The translations under genes and the position numbers were made by a program. The notes beneath the pieces were generated by a model. That model was not told the DNA's origin. It saw only the letters and a list, made by a program, of their open reading frames with translations, and ran no database searches. A stretch of DNA of 28,152 nucleotides from an uncultured Brachyspira sp. GTDB lineage: Bacteria > Spirochaetota > Brachyspiria > Brachyspirales > Brachyspiraceae. The stretch lies in NCBI RefSeq assembly GCF_949287625.1, contig NZ_CASEGO010000049.1:1-28152 (forward strand). Direction: 5' to 3'. Below are positions 1 to 7,294 of the stretch, piece by piece; position 1 is the first letter of the stretch; each line of letters starts with the position of its first letter.

Positions 1-378
1 ATTATCTACAGTATTAAAATCAGGATTATATTTTTCAAATAGTTTTAGCATTTCAAGTTCATCTAAAGCAGCCGCCCAGAAAAATGCATTTCTTCCGCTA
101 TTATCTTTTATTTTAGTAACATCAGCATTATGCTCTAATAAAATTTTAACAGCCTCCATTTTTCTTCCTCTTATAGCATTCATTAAAGGAGTATATCCTT
201 CTTCTTCATCTTGAACATTGATATTGACTTTATCAATTAATTTTTCAATTCTATAAACTTGACCATAAAGGCAGGCATGCAGAAAACTCATTTCATCTTG
301 AGATATACCATAAGAATAATTCACCATAAAAACTACTCCTATAATAATGAACACAATATATTTTTTTAATAATCTCAT
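1..378 (-). CDS. Ankyrin-repeat protein with N-terminal signal peptide, partial
   Basis: I translated this reading frame directly. It starts with ATG at 378 and stays open for 126 codons to the window edge, so the C-terminus is missing. Residues 1-24 form a signal peptide or membrane anchor: a basic start (MRLLKKY) followed by a hydrophobic core and ending near NYSYG. After that come ankyrin repeats with the usual signatures, for example GYTPLMNAIRGRKMEAVKIL and the following HNADV, then a second unit starting DNSGRNAFFWAAALDELEML. Ankyrin repeats are protein-binding scaffolds; the partner cannot be told from sequence. The predicted site is the periplasm or cell surface, unlike the second ankyrin protein in this window, which has no signal. 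A promoter at 531-559 fits this gene and implies a leader of about 145 nt. Confidence 0.85.
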   Translation of the reverse strand, partial: MRLLKKYIVFIIIGVVFMVNYSYGISQDEMSFLHACLYGQVYRIEKLIDKVNINVQDEEEGYTPLMNAIRGRKMEAVKILLEHNADVTKIKDNSGRNAFFWAAALDELEMLKLFEKYNPDFNTVDN

Positions 379-530
379 TTTATTTTCCTACTATCACTAA
401 TAAAAATTGTTATTAGCTAAATGATAAATTAATTTTAAGATTTAAATTATTTTATATTGATGATATTTGCAGAATTTGTTATTAATAAAATAATACAATT
501 TTTCCAAAAAATAATATAAACCTCTTTTAT

Positions 531-559
531 AAGATAAACTATTAAAACAAAAAAGTCAA
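531..559 (-). promoter_or_regulatory. Predicted sigma70-type promoter of the secreted ankyrin gene
   Basis: On the minus strand a TTGACT -35 box (554-559) and a TATCTT -10 box (531-536) are separated by exactly 17 bp. Transcription would start near 524 and run toward the ATG at 378. The surrounding gap 379-618 contains no open frame that looks real. Confidence 0.5.
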
Positions 560-618
560 TATAGGCGTATGCGGTATATAATTAATGATTATTAATACTA
601 ATCAGAAATATTTATTTT

Positions 619-1553
619 TTAGTTTGGATCATTAAATCTTTTGCTGTTTATTAAACTTGATATTATATGACTTTTAGATTTATCTTTTGCATCTAATATT
701 TCATTAACATCATTAATAAAATCCTGAAACTGTCTGTTATAACAAAGTTTATGCATAGTATCTATATCTAAATAATTTCTTTTCTGTGCTGAAAATAATA
801 TTTCAGAATCTTCCGGATTATCATAATTTAATTTCATTATACCAACACCAAAAGATTGATTAAGCCTTTTCATCTCCTCCATAAGTTCATCATAATTATT
901 TTCATCTATTTCCATAGCAGCAAGCCCAGCCAGAATTTGATAATGCCTGAAAATAATATTCTGTTAAACTTCCAAGTGTAATTTTTAATTTTAATTCATA
1001 AGCATAAATTTCTGTAGTAGGGAAGTTTATATGATTAAATAATTCTAAAACTGATTTATTAATATAGTCTTTAAATGTAACACCTACTATATCGGGAGTG
1101 CCCCATTTCATTTTTCCCTTTAAGTTTATATCAGCAGCATTGGCATTTATAGTTTTAGAATATATTTTTCTTGAATATAAATATTTTGTGAGAGGTATAT
1201 GCAAATCTTCTTCTAATATTTTTTTATTTGTGATAATATCTTCTGTATCTTCTTCTTCGCCTAAATTATTAATTTCATTTATTAAATTTTGATTAGAATT
1301 ATTTATTTTACTTTTTAATAAAAAACTTTCCTCTGCCAACTTTAACAAATATTGTAGTGTCTGGATTAAATTTTATATCCGTATATATTTTCGCACCCAA
1401 ACTAGCAATAGGTGTTTTACTCATTTTACCATTTAATGTTTCAGCTATAATTTTATCATAACCCAATTCAATAGCTTTTTCCCATATTTCATCAACTTTC
1501 ATAGGAACATCACTTTGCTCCAAAACTTTTTTTGCTGCATCATAATATGTCAT
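619..1553 (-). pseudogene. HARE-HTH (HB1/ASXL/restriction endonuclease HTH) domain protein, broken by two frameshifts
   Basis: Three minus-strand frames that join end to end look like one protein. Frame 1 (1553-1308) begins after an AGGAG ribosome site and encodes a HARE-HTH domain (MTYYDAAKKVLEQSDVP... then KTPIASLGAKIYTDI). Frame 2 (from about 1320 to 902) continues with a PDIVGV segment and YAYELKLKI...YYFQALSNSGWA. Frame 3 (915-619) carries ELMEEMKRLNQSFGVGIMKL and DSEILFSAQKRNYLDIDT. The order matches, from memory, the COG2958-like family of HARE-HTH plus restriction-endonuclease-like domain. The first break lies in a T6/A5-rich stretch near 1310-1325 and fits a one-base insertion. The second, near 915-925, fits a short deletion, about 14 nt if the family's usual segment after SNSGWA is assumed. 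Function of intact relatives is not established; they are thought to be DNA-associated. Sequencing error at either site is an alternative. Confidence 0.72.
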
Positions 1554-1618
1554 AAATTACTCCTAAAACTTCATATGTAAATTATACTATATTTATATAA
1601 AAATTAAAATAAATATTA

Positions 1619-2560
1619 TTACAAAATAAAATTGCTGCCCTGATAAATATTTTTTAGCTTCATACTTTTATTTATAAGGTTTATTATCTCTCCCTTGGAT
1701 TTTTTCCACTTAGGTGCTACCAAGGTGTCGCCTAAACTGTCGCCCATTAATCTGGATATTATAATATTTTCTCTAGTCAAAGAAATAGCTTCGCACATCA
1801 AATCTATATAAAAATCTTCATCTAAAACAGGAAAATTATATTCTTTGTACATATTCTCAAAATAAGAGCCTTTTACTATATCAAGCTGATGAAACTTTAC
1901 AGCGTCTATTTCAAGAGAAGAAATATCTTTTACAGTTTGAAGCATATCATCTCTGCTTTCAAGCTCTATATTTTTTTCATCTATAAACTTTTTAGGAAGT
2001 CCGAATATTACATGAGTACATATTATAAGATTAGGATAATTTTTTTTTATATGTTTTACAGTATCAGCAAATGATTTATAATTATGTCCTCTGTTTATAA
2101 AAATAGAAGTTTCATCATTGGAAGACTGAAGCCCCATCTCAAGCCAAATCTCTTTATTAAAGAAATAAGATAAATCATTAAGCTCTTTTAAAACATTATC
2201 TTCAAGCATATCGCTCCTTGCCCCAAACATAATCCCCACGCAGTCATCAAAATGTATTAACTTGTTAGCATAAAGTAAAGACTCTTTTGAGGCAAGCGGA
2301 GATAATGGAGTTCCTAGCTGAAAATAAGCGTAAAACTTCTGATATCTTCTTTTATAGTTTTCTACGCCGTTTATCCATTGCTTATTGATATTTTCCTCTA
2401 TTATGTAAGGCGGTTTATAGCTATTTAAATTACAGAATCTGCATCCTCCGTCATTAGCTTTATGAGCACAGCCGAAATCCGTGTCTATAGAAATCTTACC
2501 TACCTTAAATCCAAATTTATTTTTAACATAGTCTGAAAATGAATGATATGTTTTTTGCAT
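1619..2560 (-). CDS. Radical SAM protein, TIGR01212 family (YhcC-like)
   Basis: The 313-residue product has the cysteine cluster of this radical SAM family near its N-terminus: C31, C40 and C43 in CAHKANDGGCRFCN, expected to hold a 4Fe-4S cluster that cleaves S-adenosylmethionine. The surrounding family features are present: FAYFQLGTPLSPL (about 77-90), the IMFGARSDML segment, WLEMGLQSSND (about 135-145) and the CTHVIFGLPK region (about 180-190). Length is typical for the family. The physiological substrate of YhcC-type proteins is unknown to me. It is a stand-alone cytoplasmic gene with a good promoter just upstream (2593-2621) and only a weak ribosome site (AAAGAAA). Family assignment is firm; the reaction is not. 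Confidence 0.88.
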   Translation of the reverse strand: MQKTYHSFSDYVKNKFGFKVGKISIDTDFGCAHKANDGGCRFCNLNSYKPPYIIEENINKQWINGVENYKRRYQKFYAYFQLGTPLSPLASKESLLYANKLIHFDDCVGIMFGARSDMLEDNVLKELNDLSYFFNKEIWLEMGLQSSNDETSIFINRGHNYKSFADTVKHIKKNYPNLIICTHVIFGLPKKFIDEKNIELESRDDMLQTVKDISSLEIDAVKFHQLDIVKGSYFENMYKEYNFPVLDEDFYIDLMCEAISLTRENIIISRLMGDSLGDTLVAPKWKKSKGEIINLINKSMKLKNIYQGSNFIL

Positions 2561-2592
2561 ATATATATTTCTTTATAAATATTTTTTATTAA

Positions 2593-2621
2593 TATATACT
2601 AAAAATTTTTAAGTTTGTCAA
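2593..2621 (-). promoter_or_regulatory. Strong predicted promoter of the radical SAM gene
   Basis: On the minus strand a perfect TTGACA -35 box (2616-2621) and a TATATA -10 box (2593-2598) are spaced by 17 bp, about 32 bp upstream of the ATG at 2560. The same architecture and much of the spacer recur at 25831-25859 and 28056-28084. Confidence 0.7.
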
Positions 2622-2654
2622 CCGAGAAATTTATAATCATATTTTTATTTTAAA

Positions 2655-2985
2655 ACTATTTTAACTCCCACCCTTTAAATTTTTTTAATACTATTTGTTA
2701 TTTATGAATGATTTTTATTTTTGAACTTTTACTGTTATTTTTAGCACCCACCCAAGTGCGGTTTTAATTTGTAATGCTGTTCAACGCACGTTTAATTGAT
2801 TCTTATATAGGGCAAAATTAGAATTAATTAATCCATTTATATTTAAAAAATTAGCTCTACGTGCGTGGAGTAAAGTGCAAAATTTTAATAACGCTTGGGC
2901 GGGAGCACTTTTTAAAGTTCAGACTTACAAGTTTAATTTATGCTGCATAAAAAATAAAGCTTTTAAATCTAAAAGGGCGGGAATG
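2655..2985 (+). repeat. Dispersed quasi-palindromic intergenic repeat, copy A
   Basis: This gene-free stretch is built of GC-richer blocks standing out from the AT background. Arms at 2744-2801 (CACCCACCCAAGTGCG ... CAACGCACGTTTAATT) and 2851-2908 (TACGTGCGTGG ... AACGCTTGGGCGGGAGCAC) are imperfect reverse complements of each other and could fold as one long hairpin. A block at 2667-2686 and a block ending AAATCTAAAAGGGCGGGA at 2982 flank them. The same blocks recur in reverse orientation at 5151-5500, and partly at 7824-7953. No open frame is seen here. Confidence 0.75.
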
Positions 2986-3010
2986 TAAATAAAATTTTTA
3001 TATTTATTTT

Positions 3011-3691
3011 TCAATTATTAAAAGACATAATTGTTTTATATATTCTCTCTGTTTCTTCTCTTTTTCCATTGCTATTTAAATAATCAAAAGCATTATCGCC
3101 GTTATTATCTTTTTTCTTAATATCAGCATTATGTTTTAAAAGCTCTATTATTATATCTTCTTTAAGCATTAAGCATGCATACATTAATGCTGTAGTACCG
3201 TTATTATTGCAGGCGTTTACATCTGCATTATTATCTATAAGTATTTTTGCCATTTCAGAATTATTATAGCTGCATGAGTAAATTAATGGGGTATAGCCTT
3301 CATCATTTTTTGTGTTTACATCAGCTCCGTAATTTATTAAAAGTTTGGCAATATCTTCTCTTTTATAAAATAACGATATAAGAAAAGCATCAAAGCCTTG
3401 TTTATTTTTAATATTAAAGCAGGCATTATTTTTTAATAAAAGCTCTGCTATTTGGTAATGCCCGTAAAATGAAGCAAACATTAAAGCTGTCCAATTCTCT
3501 GAAGTTTCTAAGTTAATATCTGCATTGTTTTTTATTAGAACTTCTGCTGAATCATATTTATTAAAAATACAAGCAAGCATTAAGGCACTAAACCCTTCAT
3601 CATCAAGTTTATTTATATCGATGTTTTGTTTAATGCCTTCTTTAAGTTTATTAATATTTCCGTTTTTACTTGCTTCAAAAAAATATTTCAT
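3011..3691 (-). CDS. Ankyrin-repeat protein, cytoplasmic type
   Basis: The 226-residue product is almost entirely ankyrin repeats. After a short N-cap (MKYFFEASKNGNINKLKEGI) there are about six units of 33 residues beginning near residue 31, each with the G-x-[TS]-[AP]-L-M hallmark and the LLxNxADIN/ADVN turn, for example DEGYTPLIYSCSYNNSEMAK and NNGTTALMYACLMLKEDIII. There is no signal peptide or membrane segment, so it probably works in the cytoplasm as a protein-binding scaffold. No Shine-Dalgarno sequence is obvious before the ATG. It is transcribed alone, with a candidate promoter at 3733-3762. The binding partner cannot be inferred. Confidence 0.88.
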   Translation of the reverse strand: MKYFFEASKNGNINKLKEGIKQNIDINKLDDEGFSALMLACIFNKYDSAEVLIKNNADINLETSENWTALMFASFYGHYQIAELLLKNNACFNIKNKQGFDAFLISLFYKREDIAKLLINYGADVNTKNDEGYTPLIYSCSYNNSEMAKILIDNNADVNACNNNGTTALMYACLMLKEDIIIELLKHNADIKKKDNNGDNAFDYLNSNGKREETERIYKTIMSFNN

Positions 3692-3732
3692 AGATGTTTT
3701 AATCTGTTTTTTATTAATTGCCTACTAAGAAG

Positions 3733-3762
3733 ATATAACAATATGCTAAAACAAACTGTAAA
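3733..3762 (-). promoter_or_regulatory. Candidate promoter of the ankyrin gene
   Basis: Minus-strand TTTACA (3757-3762) and TTATAT (3733-3738) are spaced by 18 bp and point at the ATG at 3691. It lies back to back with the promoter at 3785-3813. Confidence 0.45.
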
Positions 3763-3784
3763 AACATTATAAATAATAATGTTA

Positions 3785-3813
3785 TTTACATAAATATAAT
3801 TATATGGTATAAT
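3785..3813 (+). promoter_or_regulatory. Candidate promoter of the AAA ATPase remnant
   Basis: TTTACA (3785-3790) and a perfect TATAAT (3808-3813) are spaced by 17 bp. A ribosome site AGGAG at 3833-3837 and an ATG at 3843 follow, so the expression signals of the decayed gene are still intact. Confidence 0.6.
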
Positions 3814-3842
3814 AAAAATCATTATATAAATTAGGAGCTTTT

Positions 3843-4346
3843 ATGTTTGATTTAGGCATTTTAATACGTTCATCTATAAATATAGTGCAGGTCATAGGCT
3901 ATAAAACTATGTGCTTCGGGAATATGATTTGTTTTTAAGAGATAATCCAATACTAATAAGTAAAATAAGAGATATAGCATACAATGATTATAAAGATAGA
4001 AGTTTAGTACTGCTTCAGACAAAAAGAAGTCTTCCTTATATAACTTGAAAAAGCTGATAGCTGAGAATTTTTCTCAGGTGCTGAAATAAAAGAGGATATT
4101 AAAGAGGCATTATCCAAAGCATTTGATGAAGATAAGGAAGTAACAACAGAACATATAATGGAAGCTATGAAAAAAACTTATCCTATATCAACAACTATGA
4201 AAGAGAATATTAATAATATGAGAATATGGTCAAAAGCAAGGGCAGTACTTGCATCCTCTAATACTTGGGAAGAAGATGAAGCCTCAAAAGGCAAACCCAT
4301 TCCTAAATTAAAACAGGAACAGTATAACCCTTTTGCTGAACAGTAA
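3843..4346 (+). pseudogene. Remnant of a Ycf46-like AAA ATPase with internal deletions
   Basis: The start is clear (AGGAG, then ATG at 3843), and the first 20 or so codons (MFDLGILIRSSINIVQVIGY) resemble the N-terminus of Ycf46-type AAA proteins. The frame then breaks. A shifted frame from about 3920 encodes YDLFLRDNPILISKIRDIAY and LVLLQTKRSLPYI, then hits a stop near 4044. A third segment, with a further stop near 4062, gives FSGAEIKEDIKEALSKAFDE and runs to a proper stop at 4346 through NNMRIWSKARAVLASS, which matches the C-terminal lid and tail of this family. The Walker A, Walker B and sensor regions are missing altogether, so no ATPase activity is possible. The last 62 codons from the ATG at 4158 form an open frame but are only the tail of the old gene. 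Confidence 0.7.
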
Positions 4347-4378
4347 AAAAATAATTTTAAAAAAAGGAGAATATTAAT

Positions 4379-4988
4379 ATGAAAGAAAAAATAACAGTAA
4401 TTTTAATTGATAATAATATCAATGAAGATGTTTTCATTAAAGCAGTTAGAAAATTTGGGTTCAAAACAGTAAGAAATTATGATTTAAATAAATCAACTTT
4501 TGATAATGACAATTTGAAATTTACTTTGATTAAGAAAAAAGATAAATTCAATATAATTATTGATAATCCTGACAGTAGTTGTCTAGGCGTTAATCCTATG
4601 GGAGATTGTGTAAATAATATAGTAAACTTTCTTTTAGAAAATAAAGCTTTAAATGAAGAAGAACTTATTAAAAGAGAAATAGTTTTGGATAAGAAAAAAA
4701 ATTGCAAGCATGCCAAGCGGAGCAAATGTACAAAAGATGATTACTAAAAAAGATAAAAACATAATAGATATTTATGATTTTCCTGAAGATTATTCTATAG
4801 ATACTGATGATATTATAGAAAGTATAAGCGGTATAGAAAATGAGGAACCTAATCAATTTTTGCCAATTATGAATTCTTCAATTCTTGGAGGAAAAAAAGA
4901 TAATCAAATAAATATTAAAAGTTATGAGAATGATGTAAAATATTTTGTTAAATACATATTTGAAGAGTATAAAAAAGAATTAGATTAA
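4379..4988 (+). pseudogene. Hypothetical protein gene interrupted at an A8 tract
   Basis: A ribosome site (AAAAGGAG) precedes ATG 4379. The first frame runs 122 codons to 4747. A second frame, overlapping it, continues to 4988. Joining them at the eight-adenine run 4694-4701 gives one protein of about 202 residues: the N-terminal part with DNNINEDVFIKAVRKFGF and a glycine/cysteine turn SSCLGVNPMGDC, then an acidic middle (FPEDYSIDTDDIIES) and a lysine-rich end (FEEYKKELD). A one-base excess in the run explains the break. The run length also makes transcriptional slippage or phase variation possible, so the gene may not be dead. I recognise no family. It directly follows the AAA remnant by 32 nt and ends at a terminator (5016-5050), so the two were probably an operon. 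Confidence 0.62.
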
Positions 4989-5015
4989 AATTTTATTTTG
5001 CAAAAATTACAAATT

Positions 5016-5050
5016 GCAAAAATGTATTAATATATACTTTTTGCTTTTTT
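5016..5050 (+). terminator. Rho-independent terminator after the A8 hypothetical gene
   Basis: Stem GCAAAAA (5016-5022) pairs with TTTTTGC (5038-5044), extended by GTAT/ATAC inside, and is followed by six T residues. Confidence 0.6.
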
Positions 5051-5150
5051 ATTAATACAGAAATGCTTATAATAAAAAGCAAATAAATCTCTCTTTACTA
5101 TGTAATGGACATTGAAGATGATGATATAGATTTGATTGAGCATATTTAGG

Positions 5151-5500
5151 ATTTTCTGCTCGCACGCAGAATGAATTTAAAAAATACGGATTAATTGATA
5201 ATTATAATTTTCATTACTTATAATAATCAAGCCAAACGTGCGTTGAAGAGCATTATGAAATTTACAACGCACTTGGGTGGGCAGCCATAATAACAGTTAA
5301 AGTAAATAGAGAAAAATAATTAAAAAATACCAGTATAACGTTCAAAAATTTAGAGGGTGGGGGTGATGGTAAATTTTAAAACTTTATTTTAATCCCCGCC
5401 CTTTTAGATTTAAAGGCTTTATTTTTTTATATGGTATAAATTAAACTAGTAAGCCTGCACTTCAAAAAATGCACCCGCCAAAAGCGTGATTTAAATTCAA
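5151..5500 (-). repeat. Dispersed quasi-palindromic intergenic repeat, copy B (inverted relative to copy A)
   Basis: Read on the minus strand this region contains the same blocks as copy A but in a different order. The block AAATCTAAAAGGGCGGGG (5395-5411) with about 100 nt around it aligns to 2887-2985. The CCCACCCTCTAAATTTTT block (5346-5363) aligns to 2667-2686. The block 5228-5303 (GCCCACCCAAGTGCG ... CTTCAACGCACG) aligns to 2728-2801, and 5151-5200 aligns to 2820-2875. It fills most of the gap 4989-5600, which otherwise holds only a terminator and the hisF promoter. Confidence 0.75.
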
Positions 5501-5542
5501 ATAATATAAAAGAAATAAGGTAATAAAATACAATATCTGCAC

Positions 5543-5571
5543 TTTACGAAATGATGATTTTATTATATAAT
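5543..5571 (+). promoter_or_regulatory. Candidate hisF promoter
   Basis: TTTACG (5543-5548) and a perfect TATAAT (5566-5571) are spaced by 17 bp, 30 bp before the hisF ATG at 5601. Confidence 0.6.
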
Positions 5572-5600
5572 TTTTTAATATATCAAATTAGGTTTTTAGT

Positions 5601-6356
5601 ATGATAACAAAAAGAATTATACCATGCTTGGATGTAAGAAACGGCAGAGTTGTAAAGGGTACAAATTTTGAAGGCTTAAAAGATGTTGATGATCCAGTGG
5701 AACTTGCCAAATATTATAATAATTCATTAGCAGATGAGCTTGTATTTTATGATATAACAGCTTCTTATGAGGACAGAAGTTTATTTGTCAATGTACTAGA
5801 AAATGTAGCTAAAGAAATATTTATACCTCTTACTGTAGGAGGCGGTATAAACAGTATAAAAGATTTTGATATAGTTTTAAAATCAGGTGCTGATAAAGTA
5901 AGTGTAAATTCAGGTGCAATAAAAAATCCTAATCTTATAAAAGAAGCTGCAGAGAAATACGGTAATCAATGTGTTGTTCTTTCAATAGATATAAAAAGAG
6001 TTAATGGTAAATATTCGGTATTTGCTAAAGGCGGAAGAGAAGATACAGGAATTGATGCTGTAAAATGGGCTATTGACGGGGAGAAAAACGGTGCTGGAGA
6101 ACTTGTTATAAACAGCATAGATACTGACGGAGTAAAAAATGGTTTTGATATAGAACTATTAAAAGAAATAGCTGATAATGTATCTATTCCTTTAATAGCT
6201 TCAGGCGGTGCAGGCAGTATGGAGCATTTCAAAGATGTATTTGCTGTAAAAGGAGTCGATGCAGGTCTTGCTGCTTCTATATTCCATTATAAAGAAATAG
6301 ATATAAAAGATTTAAAAGAATATCTTAATAGAAATAATATCAATGTAAGACTTTAA
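5601..6356 (+). CDS. hisF: Imidazole glycerol phosphate synthase cyclase subunit HisF
   Basis: The 251-residue product is a full-length (beta-alpha)8 barrel of the HisF family. It begins with the family signature MITKRIIPCLDVRNGRVVKG, placing the catalytic Asp at residue 11, and has the second catalytic Asp at residue 130 in SIDIKR. The phosphate-binding glycines are present (TVGGGI at 78-83, ASGGAG near the end), as is INSIDTDGVKNGFD in the second half barrel. In histidine synthesis HisF uses ammonia from the glutaminase HisH to convert PRFAR into imidazole glycerol phosphate and AICAR. No hisH, hisA or hisI is adjacent, so the gene is solitary here. HisF/HisH pairs also serve in some surface-sugar pathways, but this sequence looks like the canonical histidine type. 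Confidence 0.95.
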   Translation: MITKRIIPCLDVRNGRVVKGTNFEGLKDVDDPVELAKYYNNSLADELVFYDITASYEDRSLFVNVLENVAKEIFIPLTVGGGINSIKDFDIVLKSGADKVSVNSGAIKNPNLIKEAAEKYGNQCVVLSIDIKRVNGKYSVFAKGGREDTGIDAVKWAIDGEKNGAGELVINSIDTDGVKNGFDIELLKEIADNVSIPLIASGGAGSMEHFKDVFAVKGVDAGLAASIFHYKEIDIKDLKEYLNRNNINVRL

Positions 6357-6628
6357 TTTTTATTAAATAAAGTTGCTGATTCAAAACTAATTATATTAAG
6401 ATTTGAAAATTTATATTATAATTTTCATCACCCAGTAGATTTATTTCAATTTTTTCTAGCTGCAGCATGGTCAATAAAACAAAAATATATAGAATTAATT
6501 TACAATTAAATTTTTACTATATTTGAAAAATAAATTCTACATTCGTAGGACTTAACATTAAAAAATTGTATTATGTTATAACTGTATTTTATATATAAAT
6601 CATGAAATAATATTGAAATATTATATAA
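6357..6628. other. Gene-free AT-rich spacer after hisF
   Basis: I see no open frame, RNA gene or clear terminator here. It ends at the inserted MITE-like element. Its last six bases, ATATAA (6623-6628), are repeated at 6888-6893 on the far side of that element. Confidence 0.5.
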
Positions 6629-6887
6629 TAGACTTGTTTCAAAAGTACTTGACAAGATTATATATGAAATTTTTATAATTTATAAATTATAAAAGCAATG
6701 TTTTACATGTTGTATAACTTATTATTTTAATGCATAAATACACAGTCCTTTTGCTTCTTTGGGCCACCAAAAGAAGTGGGGTCTGGCACGACTGTGTGCT
6801 TCGCAGCAAAGCCCCAGTTATAAAAATAAAAATACTAAAAATTAAAATAGTATAAATATTTCTTAATTTAGTTTTGAAACAAGTCTA
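6629..6887. mobile_element. MITE-like element, 259 bp, 16-bp perfect terminal inverted repeats
   Basis: TAGACTTGTTTCAAAA at 6629-6644 is exactly repeated in inverted orientation at 6872-6887, and ATATAA flanks both ends as a possible 6-bp target duplication. There is no transposase inside, so any movement would need one supplied elsewhere. The interior contains a TTGACA box (6649-6654) next to the left end with a TATAAT 19 bp downstream. It also has a GC-richer fold at 6740-6815: outer ACACAGT (6740-6746) with ACTGTGT (6791-6797), inner CTTCTTTGG (6754-6762) with CCAAAAGAAG (6767-6776). Confidence 0.65.
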
Positions 6888-6907
6888 ATATAAATTATAA
6901 AAATATA

Positions 6908-6935
6908 TTGACATAATAATTTAATGCTTTATAAT
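6908..6935 (+). promoter_or_regulatory. Perfect-consensus promoter upstream of the 7-bp tandem repeat
   Basis: TTGACA (6908-6913) and TATAAT (6930-6935) are both exact consensus with a 16-bp spacer. The expected start is near 6942, about 30 nt before the tandem repeat and 350 nt before the lipoprotein start. Confidence 0.7.
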
Positions 6936-6971
6936 ATTTCTATGGGAAAAATATCTATTATATCAAATAAT

Positions 6972-7027
6972 ACACTCGACACTCGACACTCGACACTCGA
7001 CACTCGACACTCGACACTCGACACTCG
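6972..7027 (+). repeat. 7-bp tandem repeat (ACACTCG) x8
   Basis: Eight perfect copies of ACACTCG are counted in tandem. The unit is not a multiple of three and has no stop codon in any of the three forward frames. It lies just downstream of the promoter at 6908-6935, in the presumed leader of the lipoprotein gene. Confidence 0.95.
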
Positions 7028-7294
7028 GTCAATAGTTTAAACTTTTCAAACAATTCTTTTAAATCATATTTCATAATACATATATATCAGGCTTTATTTT
7101 TTAATAAAGTCTTTTCGTCATTGCATAATTTAAATAATTGTAAATCCGTAAAATCATATTCAAAAAATCTTAAAAACCAAATCTATAATCTTACAAATCA
7201 TTTTTTCAATTTTAATCAAAACTCAAAAAACTTATACAAGCAAATAAAGGAATCAAGCCTTTACAATAAAAATTTATATACAAGGAGTTCTATA

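Noticed and set aside
5105..5149. 14-residue acidic frame MDIEDDDIDLIEHI
   Set aside because: No ribosome site and far too short; at most the end of a lost gene beside repeat copy B.
6972..7027. CRISPR-like array
   Set aside because: The 7-bp units are contiguous without spacers and no cas genes are near; it is a simple tandem repeat.
7121..7294. N-terminal extension of the lipoprotein from a TTG at 7121
   Set aside because: A good ribosome site and a complete lipoprotein signal peptide begin at 7295; TTG 7121 has no ribosome site and would bury the signal. The open frame itself is kept as a finding.
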